From: Anaerosporobacter mobilis DSM 15930
GTDB taxonomy: Bacteria; Bacillota; Clostridia; Lachnospirales; Lachnospiraceae
Direction of reading: 5' to 3'
DNA length: 64,000 bases
Assembly: GCF_900142955.1 (NCBI RefSeq)
Contig: NZ_FRCP01000009.1
Span: 1 to 64,000 of the forward strand
Shown: piece by piece, positions 36,437-45,493 of the stretch
Numbering within the stretch: position 1 is the stretch's first letter
How the letters are laid out: each line of letters opens with the position of its first letter
Translations under genes and position numbers: made by a program
Notes under the pieces: generated by a model
What the model saw: the letters and a program-made list of their open reading frames with translations, nothing else
Database searches by the model: none
What the model was told of the DNA's origin: nothing

Positions 36437-37213
36437 ATGGGTATTGTAGTGAAAGAAGAGAGAATTAAAGAAATACCAGTACTGTTAGTGTTTAAAGAAA
36501 ACAGGCAGGCAAAGTCCGTTATTTTTTTATTCCATAAACTATTGAATAATAAAGAACAGGGGTTGCCCTTGGCCTATGAATTAGCCAAAGAAGAATATTT
36601 TGTTATTATACTGGATATGTATGGACATGGCAAGCGTGAAATTAGTTTTGATACCAGTCAGCGATATGAATTTAATCATCTGGTAAGAGACATACTGGCA
36701 ACGGTGTCAGATGTAAAAATAATACTATGCAATGAAGAATTTAACAGTTTATATGGGTTGAAAGACTTGAGTGTAAAAGTAGTAGGTATTTCTATAGGGG
36801 GTACGATTGCTTTAACCTGTTTCATGCTTATGAAAGAAATTGACAGTATGGCAAGTTTAGCCGGTACATACGATTTAAAATATATTATTGAAAATAAAAG
36901 GCTAGATTCATTTAAATTATTTGCAGCATCTACACCAGTCATTGACTATGAAAGAGCCAAAGAAGAGCAGAAAAATCTGGATATAACCAATCATTTATTC
37001 AAAGAAAAAGCAAGACCAATATTATTTATGAATGGAAAGCTTGATACCACTGTATCAATTGAGGCACGTAAAGAATTTCATGATGAGTTAAAAAAGATAT
37101 ATAAGACCCATGGTAAAGAAAATTTGATAATATACAAAGATTATGCAAAGACAGGTCATGAAGTAACAATTGAAATGGTGAAAGATTTGATTAAATGGCT
37201 CAATGCACAATAG
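36437..37213 (+). CDS. Alpha/beta hydrolase
   Basis: The 258-residue protein has the nucleophile elbow GISIGG with Ser119, an early DMYGHGKRE loop, and a late GHEVT histidine near residue 242; an acidic residue near 205 may complete the triad. FMNGKLDTTVSIEARKEF is the usual strand before the acid. It hydrolyses or transfers an ester or thioester. Its position after the glycosyltransferase suggests release or trimming of a carrier-bound intermediate, but no substrate can be named. It ends 17 bases before the likely start of the next gene. Confidence 0.85.
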   Translation: MGIVVKEERIKEIPVLLVFKENRQAKSVIFLFHKLLNNKEQGLPLAYELAKEEYFVIILDMYGHGKREISFDTSQRYEFNHLVRDILATVSDVKIILCNEEFNSLYGLKDLSVKVVGISIGGTIALTCFMLMKEIDSMASLAGTYDLKYIIENKRLDSFKLFAASTPVIDYERAKEEQKNLDITNHLFKEKARPILFMNGKLDTTVSIEARKEFHDELKKIYKTHGKENLIIYKDYAKTGHEVTIEMVKDLIKWLNAQ

Positions 37214-37229
37214 GAAGGAGTGGCAGATC

Positions 37230-38219
37230 ATGAATCATACAGATAATTTATTGCAGTTTATCAATGGATATAAACTGTCAAATGCATTATTTATTGCAGC
37301 AGAATTAAAAATATTTGATTATATTGATGGTGTTAACAGTGTAGAAACAATTTCAAATCAATTATCTGTAGATCCCAAAGCGTTAGAAATCATATTGGAT
37401 GTTTTTTGCTCAATGAACCTGATAAGAAAAAGTGATGATAAAAAGTATATTCTTGAAGCTGAGTGGAAGCCGTTGCTAGATAGCAGATCAAAAAGCAGCA
37501 TGATTTCCTTAATACAGTTGGAGCATTATCTGTCCACTAAGCATACTGGCGAAGACAGATTCAAAGATGTTCTTATAAGCGGTAGGGGAAGTGACGATTT
37601 AAACTTAAATGCTAAAGAAGGAAAGGAAAACGTATATGGCTGTGTAATGGATGCTGGAGGACAATATTCATCGGTATGTATTGCAAGGGAATTTAACAAG
37701 GTCAAAAAAGGAACCATACTGGATGTGGGAGGAGGTATGGGGACGCATGCCATAAAAATTTGTCAATTTAATCCACAATTGAATATTGATATTGTTGATA
37801 AAGCAGAAATGAAAGAGCAATGTATAAAGAATATAAAAGAACATGGGATGGAGGATAGAATTCACTTTCTAACGGGAGACATCAGAGATATCTCTTTGGA
37901 GAAGAAGTATGATGGAATTTTGGAATCCAATGTTCTTCATTTGTTTAGCGATAAAATGAATCAAAAACTCTTGGTAAAATTAGCATCAGCATTACATAAA
38001 GGTGGAATATTGATTATGCATGATTTCTTTCTCTCAGAGGATAAGGCAAAGAGGCCAGTATCATCGATTTATACATTGGACTGGATGATGCAAGGATCTT
38101 TCTTTCATGCGGATGCTCAGGATATTAAACAATGGGTTGAGGCGGTAGGATTAGAATTCATAAAAGAGGTTCAATATGAGCGTATTCCTACGTCAATCAT
38201 TATTACAAAGAAAATCTAA
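37230..38219 (+). CDS. O-methyltransferase with dimerisation domain (1)
   Basis: AGGAAGGAG makes the ATG at 37230 the probable start. Residues 1-90 form a winged-helix dimerisation domain, as in hydroxyindole/caffeate-type O-methyltransferases. The SAM site ILDVGGGMGTHAIKI is at 163-177, and LHKGGILIMHDFFL closes the fold. It methylates a hydroxyl group on the intermediate or product. It has the complete SAM motif, unlike its distant partner at 49282. Mitomycin clusters contain comparable enzymes (MmcR, MitM), consistent with a methylated AHBA-derived product. Confidence 0.9.
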   Translation: MNHTDNLLQFINGYKLSNALFIAAELKIFDYIDGVNSVETISNQLSVDPKALEIILDVFCSMNLIRKSDDKKYILEAEWKPLLDSRSKSSMISLIQLEHYLSTKHTGEDRFKDVLISGRGSDDLNLNAKEGKENVYGCVMDAGGQYSSVCIAREFNKVKKGTILDVGGGMGTHAIKICQFNPQLNIDIVDKAEMKEQCIKNIKEHGMEDRIHFLTGDIRDISLEKKYDGILESNVLHLFSDKMNQKLLVKLASALHKGGILIMHDFFLSEDKAKRPVSSIYTLDWMMQGSFFHADAQDIKQWVEAVGLEFIKEVQYERIPTSIIITKKI

Positions 38220-38285
38220 TATATAAAAATAGCAGAAAATGGCGTGGTAGATCATCCACTGCACCAGAGCTAGAAGGAGGGTTAG

Positions 38286-39833
38286 ATGAAATTATTTGTA
38301 CTTGGATTAGATGGAGCGTCATACAGATTGATCCATCGATTTGTAGAAGAAGATAAACTTCCTTCTTTTAAGAAGTTGATAAAAGAAGGTATTTTTAGAA
38401 AACTAAAAACAACAAACCCGCCACATACAGCTCCTGGATGGACAAATGCATTTACAGGAGTACAGCCTGGCAAGCATGGGATCTATCAGTTTTGGGATAC
38501 CCAGTCTCCTAATTATTATGGAGAGTATATGGGGAGTAATCATGTGGGGGTATCAACCGTATGGGAAATATTAAATCAATTTTCATATAAAACCATTATG
38601 GTTAATATTCCTATGACATATCCGCCCAAAGAGGTTAATGGAGTGATGATATCATGGCCATTATCGAATACATTGAGATATGCGTATCCCAAAGATATGT
38701 TGTTTAAAATAGCCAAGGCTGGGGGGCATTATGCTTCTGACATTAATATTATGTTTGAAAATAATTTAGAGTATATCAGCCAAGCCATCGAAATAACAAA
38801 GAAAAGAGTTAAAACCATCGACTACTTTCTAAAGAATGGAGAATGGGATTTATTTATTTCTGTATTTACAGAGATTGATAGAATATCTCACTATTATTGG
38901 AATTTCATGGATGAATCAAGTCCGGTGTATAACCATGAGGTAGAAGAAAAATATAAATTAGCCATTGAAAATATCTATTGTGAAACAGATCTGGCATTGG
39001 GAAAAATACTTGAAATGCTGCCAAGTGATGCTCTGTTGATGCTTCTGTCAGATCATGGATTTACAGTTGGAGAAGTGGACTTCTATGTCCAAACATTTCT
39101 AATGAAACATTCTTTGTTGGCAGTGAAAGAAATAGATAAAAAATCTATAAAAGAAAATTCCTGGTTTTATATGGAAGAAGCCGGCAAGGAATATGAAGTG
39201 GATTGGAATCAGACAACAGCTTATATGGCATCTCCTGGTTCATATGGAGTTAATATTAATCTAAAAGGAAGGCAGAACCATGGGATTATCGAACAGGAGC
39301 AATATGAGCAAGAGAGAGACAAGATTATCAGTCTGTTGAAGAAAATTCTCCATCCGAACAAGAAGACCCCTCTGTTTCGTGATGTGTTGAAAAGAGAAGA
39401 AGTATATGCTGGTGCATCTCTTAACAAGGCACCTGATATTATTATGGTTCCCTACGAGTATAGTACCATGGTGCATCATAAAATCCATCCGGATAAAATC
39501 TTTGGTAAACCAGAGCAAAAAGGTATGCATGATAAAGATGCAATCTTTGGATTATACGGAGAAAATATTCAACTAAAGGAATCTGGTGAAATAGCTTTGG
39601 AAGATATAGCCCCCACCATTTTAAATCTTTTTGCCATCCGTACCCCTTCTTATATGGATGGGGAAAGTATGATTCAGTTCAATGACGAGCAGGAAAACTG
39701 GAAGGATTTTGTGATACCTAATGAAGGATCAGGAGGATATAAAGGAGAAGAAGCTTATACACGAGAAGAAGCGTACACACGAGAGGAAAGTCAGGAAGTA
39801 GCTGAGAAATTAAAATCTTTAGGTTATTTATAA
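38286..39833 (+). CDS. Alkaline phosphatase superfamily protein (1), complete active site
   Basis: The 515-residue protein belongs to the type I phosphodiesterase/nucleotide pyrophosphatase branch. Metal and catalytic positions are visible: Asp9 (LGLDG), nucleophile Thr48 (PPHTAPGW), TEIDRISHYYW, LSDHGF near residue 255, and a late GMHDKD. Such enzymes cleave or transfer phosphoryl, and sometimes sulfuryl, groups. No signal peptide is present, so it is cytosolic. The C-terminus has a tandem EEAYTR repeat before EKLKSLGYL. With CysD/CysN in the cluster, a sulfuryl-transfer role is possible, with phosphodiesterase activity as the alternative. Confidence 0.88.
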   Translation: MKLFVLGLDGASYRLIHRFVEEDKLPSFKKLIKEGIFRKLKTTNPPHTAPGWTNAFTGVQPGKHGIYQFWDTQSPNYYGEYMGSNHVGVSTVWEILNQFSYKTIMVNIPMTYPPKEVNGVMISWPLSNTLRYAYPKDMLFKIAKAGGHYASDINIMFENNLEYISQAIEITKKRVKTIDYFLKNGEWDLFISVFTEIDRISHYYWNFMDESSPVYNHEVEEKYKLAIENIYCETDLALGKILEMLPSDALLMLLSDHGFTVGEVDFYVQTFLMKHSLLAVKEIDKKSIKENSWFYMEEAGKEYEVDWNQTTAYMASPGSYGVNINLKGRQNHGIIEQEQYEQERDKIISLLKKILHPNKKTPLFRDVLKREEVYAGASLNKAPDIIMVPYEYSTMVHHKIHPDKIFGKPEQKGMHDKDAIFGLYGENIQLKESGEIALEDIAPTILNLFAIRTPSYMDGESMIQFNDEQENWKDFVIPNEGSGGYKGEEAYTREEAYTREESQEVAEKLKSLGYL

Positions 39834-39850
39834 AAGGAAGGGAGGTAAAA

Positions 39851-40480
39851 ATGTTTAATCCTTATAATGGAAAAACATATACACAAGAGGAAATATGTCA
39901 GGCGATTAAAAGATATGATACTAAAATAATAGCGGTTAAATGTGATGACCAGTATAAGCAAGCAGCAATATCCATTGCTGAGGGGAAAATCATCGGATGG
40001 TTTCAGGGACGCTCAGAGGGAGGTCCGCGTGCATTAGGGAATAGAAGTATATTGGTAGATCCAAGAAATCCTAAGATGAAAGACATATTAAATAATAGAG
40101 TGAAATTCAGAGAAGCTTTTCGACCATTCGCACCCTCTGTGTTATTTGAATTTCAACAGGAATATTTTGATTTAGATATTCCATCACCATATATGTTAAT
40201 GGTTGCCGATATTTGGCCTATTAAGAGAGCAGAAATACCATCAGTAACACATATTGATGGAACAGGAAGAATTCAAACGGTATTAAAAGAATTAAGTCCT
40301 GAATATCATCAGTTAATTTATGCATTTTATGAACGAACGGGAGTGCCCATTGTTTTGAATACTTCTTTTAATGTAAATAAAGAGCCAATTGTAGAGTCAC
40401 CAGATGATGCAATTAACTGTTTTTTGAATACAGATATAGATGAACTTTATATAGAACATTATTATATTAAAAGAGTATAA
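39851..40480 (+). CDS. Carbamoyltransferase, C-terminal domain as separate protein
   Basis: The 209-residue protein matches the C-terminal domain of NodU/CmcH/TobZ-type O-carbamoyltransferases: GWFQGRSEGGPRALGNRSIL near 55-74, REAFRPFAPSVL, then IVLNTSFNVNKEPIVESP near 178-195. The usual N-terminal Kae1-like domain is not fused here; it is encoded by the next gene. AGGGAGG precedes the ATG. Together the two proteins would transfer a carbamoyl group from carbamoyl phosphate via carbamoyl-adenylate. The order C-half first, N-half second is reversed from the normal fused protein. Confidence 0.92.
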   Translation: MFNPYNGKTYTQEEICQAIKRYDTKIIAVKCDDQYKQAAISIAEGKIIGWFQGRSEGGPRALGNRSILVDPRNPKMKDILNNRVKFREAFRPFAPSVLFEFQQEYFDLDIPSPYMLMVADIWPIKRAEIPSVTHIDGTGRIQTVLKELSPEYHQLIYAFYERTGVPIVLNTSFNVNKEPIVESPDDAINCFLNTDIDELYIEHYYIKRV

Positions 40481-40552
40481 GTAGTCTGGTATGAGTTTAT
40501 TTACGAGTGAGAACTGATAAATGGGAGCTTTCCTTATGGAGGATTAGAAGAT

Positions 40553-41521
40553 ATGTATATATTAGGACTTGGAGGTTCAAATCATGATTTCTCAGCATGT
40601 TTAGTAAAGGACGGAGAAATTCGATGTATGATTGAAGATGAAAGAATTACAAGAAAGAAAAATGGAAAAGGTTTGGGTCTGCAATTGGCTAAAGGTTTTT
40701 CACTCAATTACTGCCTGAAGGCTGAGGGTATAGATATTGATCAGGTGGATATGATTGTAGCCAATGATATTATCAACAAAGTTATGTACAAAAGATTGAA
40801 TAAAAAGGTGGAGATGATGAACCACCATTTAGCACATGCAGCAAGTTCATATTATGTGTCACAAATGAATGAGGCAGCGATATTAGTGCTTGATGCAGTC
40901 GGAAGTAAGAATCTCCAGAATAATAAATATGAAAGCGGCTCCTATGGTGTTGGTACAGGAAAAGAGATTCGATTTCTCGGGAAGGTTGAAGGATATAATT
41001 ACCCTGAGACAGACTATGTAGAGAACTCGTTGGGTATTTTTTATTCCATTATTACAGAAATCATAGGGTTCGGGGAACATCAGGAAGGAAAAACCATGGG
41101 GCTTGCGCCTTATGGAACAAGCAAATATTATCATCTCATAAAGCGGTATATCCGCTATACAGGTAAAGGTCAGATTGAAATGAAAATGGAGGATATAAAA
41201 GCGCTTCTGGAATTGAAAAAGATGGTTGCAGAAGTAAAAGGTGAAGAAAAGCAATTTGAATTGAAAGCGGATTTAGCTTGGGCGGCACAAACCATTTTGG
41301 AAGAATTGATAATGGATATGTGCAGATATGTTAAGGTGGAAACAAAGATGGATAATATATGTTTGGCTGGAGGCATTGTACTCAATAGCGTGGCTAATTA
41401 TAAATTATATAAAGAAAAGTTATTTAAAAATATATTCATACCACCTGCATGTGGTGACAATGGCACATCCATTGGAAGTGCATTATACGGTTATCACTGT
41501 TTGCAGGGAAATATAGGATAG
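40553..41521 (+). CDS. Carbamoyltransferase, N-terminal Kae1-like domain as separate protein
   Basis: The 322-residue protein begins MYILGLGGSNHDFSACLVKD and has the metal-binding HHLAHAAS near residue 91, MGLAPYG near 181, and the late LAGGIVLNSVAN and PPACGDNGTSIG that end the N-terminal domain of the family. It stops there, exactly where the C-terminal domain normally starts. That domain is encoded by the previous gene, 72 bases upstream. The pair should rebuild a TobZ/MmcS-like O-carbamoyltransferase. Carbamoylation is a hallmark of mitomycins and several ansamycins, both AHBA-derived. Confidence 0.92.
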   Translation: MYILGLGGSNHDFSACLVKDGEIRCMIEDERITRKKNGKGLGLQLAKGFSLNYCLKAEGIDIDQVDMIVANDIINKVMYKRLNKKVEMMNHHLAHAASSYYVSQMNEAAILVLDAVGSKNLQNNKYESGSYGVGTGKEIRFLGKVEGYNYPETDYVENSLGIFYSIITEIIGFGEHQEGKTMGLAPYGTSKYYHLIKRYIRYTGKGQIEMKMEDIKALLELKKMVAEVKGEEKQFELKADLAWAAQTILEELIMDMCRYVKVETKMDNICLAGGIVLNSVANYKLYKEKLFKNIFIPPACGDNGTSIGSALYGYHCLQGNIG

Positions 41522-41532
41522 GAGGAAAAGAA

Positions 41533-42828
41533 TTGAAAAAACTGTTTCTTTTATCATTTGAAGGAATGAATTCTGATTTGATCGATATCTGGATAGAAAG
41601 CGGTCATTTAAAAAATTTCAAGAGATTAAGGCAAGAAGGTTATTTAGGCAATATAAAGTGCAGTAGAATACCCTATGAATCTTCTGGAATAATGTCAGTG
41701 CTTTCGGGCATGTCCGACAGTGAACACGGACTATATTCATATTGGCATGTACATAACCAAGATTATATTCCCAAAGTCCATAATGGAGAAGATTTAAAGA
41801 AATACCATTTTTGGCAGCAAGAAAAATTCAAGGAGCATCGAAAGGGAATTGTCAATATATTCGGAACCCATCCGGCGTATGATATCAATGGTTATTTGAT
41901 TACTTATGCAATGAATAGAACATTGAGATACACTTATCCAGTGGATTTTATGAGAGAATTGAGCAAAAAGGGTTTATCTTATGTGCAGGATATGGGGGCT
42001 TTTTATAAAAATCAAGGCAAGGAAGCGTTTATTCATGAAGTTCTGAAAGTAGAGAAAATGAGGCATGAAGTTTGTAAAGAGTTGCTTCGAAAAGATTTGG
42101 ATATGTATGTATTCAATTATACGTGCATTGACAGGGTGTGCCATTTTTTTATGAATGAGTTGTTAGATAAGACCATGGATTTAAAGGATAAAGCAGTTTT
42201 TAACATGTATCAATACTGTGATGAAATACTAGGTGATATATTAGAATTTGTAGAAAAATGCAATGGTGAATTGATTTTGTTTTCTTCAGTGGGTTTTGGA
42301 CAGCTGAATCACTTTGTAGAAATCAATCAATATCTTGCCGAGAAAAAGTTATTAAAGTGGTCAGATAACAAAAGAATACCAGATTGGAATAAAACAATTG
42401 CCTTTGAGTCAGTACAGGGAAGTCACGGAATTAATATTAATAGGGAACATATTTATGAAAGGGGAATGGTGAAAGATTGCGAATATGATTGCTTAATCAA
42501 AGATGTCATACGAGAGCTAGAAAAAATGCCTAATCCGTATAATGACAACCCTATGTTTTGTAAAGTAGTGCCTGGAAAGGAATTTTACGATTCTAATATA
42601 GAAGCACCAGATATTGTTCTGGAGCCATTTGATTGGACCTATCTTCCCTATGGAGATACCTACTGGTCGGATCGAGTCAGCAGACATAGTCAGACTGGAT
42701 GGCATAGAAATGAAAGTGTCTGGGGAAGATTCGGATTAAGGACTGATAAAGAGGAATTATCGCAGGTTCAAGAGCTGAAAGATATATTTACTCAAATTCA
42801 AACAATAGAAGGGGGACAACGTGGATAA
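41533..42828 (+). CDS. Alkaline phosphatase superfamily protein (2), degenerate active site
   Basis: The overall sequence follows the two other family members in the cluster, but key positions are changed. The first metal Asp is Glu10 (LSFEG). The nucleophile position is Glu49 (IPYESSGI instead of PPxT/S). SDHGF has become SSVGF, losing an Asp and His. Only CIDRVCHFF and the late GWHRN histidine remain. It is therefore probably a non-catalytic partner or has a new chemistry. Length is 431 residues. It starts 12 bases after the carbamoyltransferase gene and its stop overlaps the next gene. Confidence 0.82.
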   Translation: MKKLFLLSFEGMNSDLIDIWIESGHLKNFKRLRQEGYLGNIKCSRIPYESSGIMSVLSGMSDSEHGLYSYWHVHNQDYIPKVHNGEDLKKYHFWQQEKFKEHRKGIVNIFGTHPAYDINGYLITYAMNRTLRYTYPVDFMRELSKKGLSYVQDMGAFYKNQGKEAFIHEVLKVEKMRHEVCKELLRKDLDMYVFNYTCIDRVCHFFMNELLDKTMDLKDKAVFNMYQYCDEILGDILEFVEKCNGELILFSSVGFGQLNHFVEINQYLAEKKLLKWSDNKRIPDWNKTIAFESVQGSHGININREHIYERGMVKDCEYDCLIKDVIRELEKMPNPYNDNPMFCKVVPGKEFYDSNIEAPDIVLEPFDWTYLPYGDTYWSDRVSRHSQTGWHRNESVWGRFGLRTDKEELSQVQELKDIFTQIQTIEGGQRG

Positions 42829-43531
42829 GCAAAGAATTGCATTTGTATCTGGTAGTACAAGGGGAATAGGTCTTGCAGTTGCCAAGGCGTTGTTGGATAA
42901 AGGATGTATGGTAATTGGCAATTCCCGAACAAAGGAATTGGACGTGCATCATGAATTAAGATCAAGAGATAACTACTTGTATATTCAAGGTGATGTAACA
43001 CAAGAAGAGGATGTTTCATACATTTTTAAAAGAATTATTAAAACATATGGAAGAATTGATGTTTTGGTGAACAATGTGGGGATGACAAGCAGAAAATCAT
43101 TTATTGCTTCCACAGAAAAAGATTATGATGAAATGTTTAGAACGAACTTATTAGGAGCAGTTCATTGTAGTAAATATGCATTGAAAAACATGATATTTAA
43201 TAAATATGGAAGAATCATTAATATTTCTTCTATAGCAGGAACGAACGCCCTTCCCTTTGAAGTTCTTTATTCATCATCCAAAGCGGCGCTTATTGGTTTA
43301 ACCAAGGGCATTGCAAAAGAATATGCCTCAAAGGGAGTTACCTGTAATGTCATTGCTCCTGGTGTCATTGATACGGGAGCAGGTAATTATGATGATATTA
43401 AAAAAAGCATTCCTACAAGCCAGATCGGCTCACCAGAGGATGTAGCAGGATTAGTAGCTTATTTATCATCAGAAGAAGCTGCATATATTACAGGACAAGT
43501 TATAAAAATAGATGGTGGTTTATTTATTTAA
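42821..43531 (+). CDS. Short-chain dehydrogenase/reductase
   Basis: The GTG start follows GGGGGA and overlaps the previous gene. The protein has the NAD(P) motif SGSTRGIGLAVA (residues 9-20), NNVGMTSRK near 85, a catalytic serine in INISSIAG, and Tyr-x3-Lys in YSSSKAAL near 149. At 236 residues it is a classical FabG-like SDR that reduces or oxidises a carbonyl/hydroxyl. Mitomycin clusters also carry an SDR (MitF). The substrate here is unknown but presumably an intermediate of the sugar or the assembled scaffold. Confidence 0.93.
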   Translation: MDKQRIAFVSGSTRGIGLAVAKALLDKGCMVIGNSRTKELDVHHELRSRDNYLYIQGDVTQEEDVSYIFKRIIKTYGRIDVLVNNVGMTSRKSFIASTEKDYDEMFRTNLLGAVHCSKYALKNMIFNKYGRIINISSIAGTNALPFEVLYSSSKAALIGLTKGIAKEYASKGVTCNVIAPGVIDTGAGNYDDIKKSIPTSQIGSPEDVAGLVAYLSSEEAAYITGQVIKIDGGLFI

Positions 43532-43547
43532 GAATAGGAGATGAAAT

Positions 43548-44675
43548 ATGAGAGAAAATGAAAAGAAAAATATATTACTTACTAATTTGCTGATAAAACA
43601 AGGACATTGTGATTCCTTTTGTAAATATTGTTATCATAATAAAGAAGAAGGATATACGGAAAACAGCTCTGAATATACATATGAAAACGAGTTAAAAGAT
43701 AACATTGATCAAATTATTGAATTCTCAAGTAATAACTTTAATTGTCCAATTATAAAGATTTGTGGTGGAGAAATATTCTTAATGACCAATCTAAAAGAAC
43801 TTGTGGGAAAGCTATTAGATAAGTACCCATATGTACTCATTCAAACAAACGGAAAACATCTAAATGATGAAACATTAGAATGGATTATTAATTATAAACG
43901 GGTATTTTTGCAAGTATCCATGGATGGACACCTTCTATCTATGAATAGGTACAGATTTGAGACACAAGATATACTGGATAAACTGCTGTATGCTATTAAG
44001 ATTCTTAAAAAAAATGATATATATATAGAACTGACCAGTGTTTTAAATAAATTAAATACTGCTAGGTATGCAGAGTTTTTAGATTACTTATATGAGTTGC
44101 CTGGGGGGAAAAAGACTAATACATTAAAGGCCACTCCTATTCTACTTATGGATAAAACGGGAGAGTTTAAGGCGAGTCCGGAAGATATAAAGGAAATCGA
44201 GAAATTAACCGTTGAAAATAAGTACAGTCAAATTCTGCCCCCGATACAATATATGAAGCATTTTTACAAATTAATGCAGGGAGAGAAGCTAAATTACTAT
44301 TGTTATAATCCAATTATTAGTGCAAATTATATTGACACAGGGGAAGTGAAGGGATGTACAAATGTATTACCAGAGAATGTATTAAATGTCGGAAATGTAT
44401 TTACTGACCAGCATGAGGATATCATGAATAGATTCGGAAGGACAAAGTTTCAGCAATTGCTTGTGAATACAAAACAATGGGTACCTCTTTGCAAAACCTG
44501 CTATAATTTCTGCAGCATTTACAATTTGTATTTAAATGGATCTATGAGCATTGATGAATTGTCTTCAAACAATTATATGTTTGAAGTGGAGGAAGTAAGG
44601 GAGATATTAATTAAATTGAAAGCAGAAATTGAAGAAAATAATAGAAAGCAATCTTTAAAAATAAGAAAGAGGTAG
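43548..44675 (+). CDS. Radical SAM protein with cysteine-rich C-terminus
   Basis: The cluster motif is Cys21-x3-Cys25-x2-Cys28 (CDSFCKYC) and GGE is present in IKICGGEIFL near residue 75. A C-terminal cysteine group (CYNP, GCTN, CKTCYNFC) suggests SPASM-type auxiliary clusters. It is a paralog of the radical SAM half of the fusion protein at 53777: both share GGEI.L, a late CxxCY and an F/YNLY(L/M)...S(I/L)DEL block. Such enzymes make unusual carbon bonds. They use SAM, supplied perhaps by the local MetK. Substrate unknown. Confidence 0.9.
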   Translation: MRENEKKNILLTNLLIKQGHCDSFCKYCYHNKEEGYTENSSEYTYENELKDNIDQIIEFSSNNFNCPIIKICGGEIFLMTNLKELVGKLLDKYPYVLIQTNGKHLNDETLEWIINYKRVFLQVSMDGHLLSMNRYRFETQDILDKLLYAIKILKKNDIYIELTSVLNKLNTARYAEFLDYLYELPGGKKTNTLKATPILLMDKTGEFKASPEDIKEIEKLTVENKYSQILPPIQYMKHFYKLMQGEKLNYYCYNPIISANYIDTGEVKGCTNVLPENVLNVGNVFTDQHEDIMNRFGRTKFQQLLVNTKQWVPLCKTCYNFCSIYNLYLNGSMSIDELSSNNYMFEVEEVREILIKLKAEIEENNRKQSLKIRKR

Positions 44676-44681
44676 TTATAT

Positions 44682-45482
44682 ATGGATGAAATAAAGGCAC
44701 TAGAAGATGAAAGTATCTATTTAATTCGCGAGGCATATAATAAATTCAAAAACATTGCTATGCTCTGGTCCATTGGAAAAGATTCAACAACAATGCTATG
44801 GTTGGTGAGAAAAGCTTTTTTTGGAAAAATACCTTTTCCGGTCATACATATTGATACAGGCTATAAATTCAAGGAAATATATGAGTTCCGTGATCGATAT
44901 GCCAAGGAATGGGACTTAGATTTGATTGTCTATAAAAATCAAGAAGCCTTGGATTTGGGAATCTGTCCAGAAAAAGGAAGATTTGAATGCTGTAATCAAT
45001 TAAAAACAATGGCATTAAAAAAAGTCATTATGGAAAAGAAGCTAGAGGCCGTTTTATTGGGAATTCGAAGGGATGAACATGGAATTCGGGCAAAAGAAAG
45101 AGTATTTTCTGTAAGAGATGAGGATTTTGAGTGGAACTATAAAGAACAATCTCCTGAAATTTGGAAACAATACAGAACAGGAATTCAGGAGAAAGAACAT
45201 ATTCGTGTTCATCCCATACTTGGCTGGACGGAATTAGACATTTGGAAATATATTAAGCGGGAGAATATACCTATAACAGATCTATATTTTGCGAAGGAAA
45301 ATAAAAGATATCGAAGTATAGGCTGTGAAACTTGCTGCAGTAGCTTAGATTCTGAGGCGGATACAGTAGAAAAAATCATACAAGAACTTGAAACAACTAA
45401 TATTTCTGAAAGATCAGGAAGAGTTCAGGACAAAGAGTCTGATTATATGATGCAAAAGTTAAGATCACTAGGCTATATGTAG
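44682..45482 (+). CDS. cysD: Sulfate adenylyltransferase small subunit, CysD-like
   Basis: CysD binds ATP and sulfate and makes APS when paired with the GTPase CysN. The PP-loop is LWSIGKDSTTMLW with SIGKDS at 30-35. IDTGYKFKEIYEFRD and GIRRDEHGIRAKER are also typical, as is the C-terminal SERSGRVQDKES. At 266 residues it is a little shorter than the usual 300. It is followed 11 bases later by the CysN-like gene, the standard order. No APS kinase (CysC), APS/PAPS reductase or classical sulfotransferase is visible, so APS itself may be the activated product used in the cluster. Confidence 0.92.
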   Translation: MDEIKALEDESIYLIREAYNKFKNIAMLWSIGKDSTTMLWLVRKAFFGKIPFPVIHIDTGYKFKEIYEFRDRYAKEWDLDLIVYKNQEALDLGICPEKGRFECCNQLKTMALKKVIMEKKLEAVLLGIRRDEHGIRAKERVFSVRDEDFEWNYKEQSPEIWKQYRTGIQEKEHIRVHPILGWTELDIWKYIKRENIPITDLYFAKENKRYRSIGCETCCSSLDSEADTVEKIIQELETTNISERSGRVQDKESDYMMQKLRSLGYM

Positions 45483-45493
45483 CGGGAGGTAGT

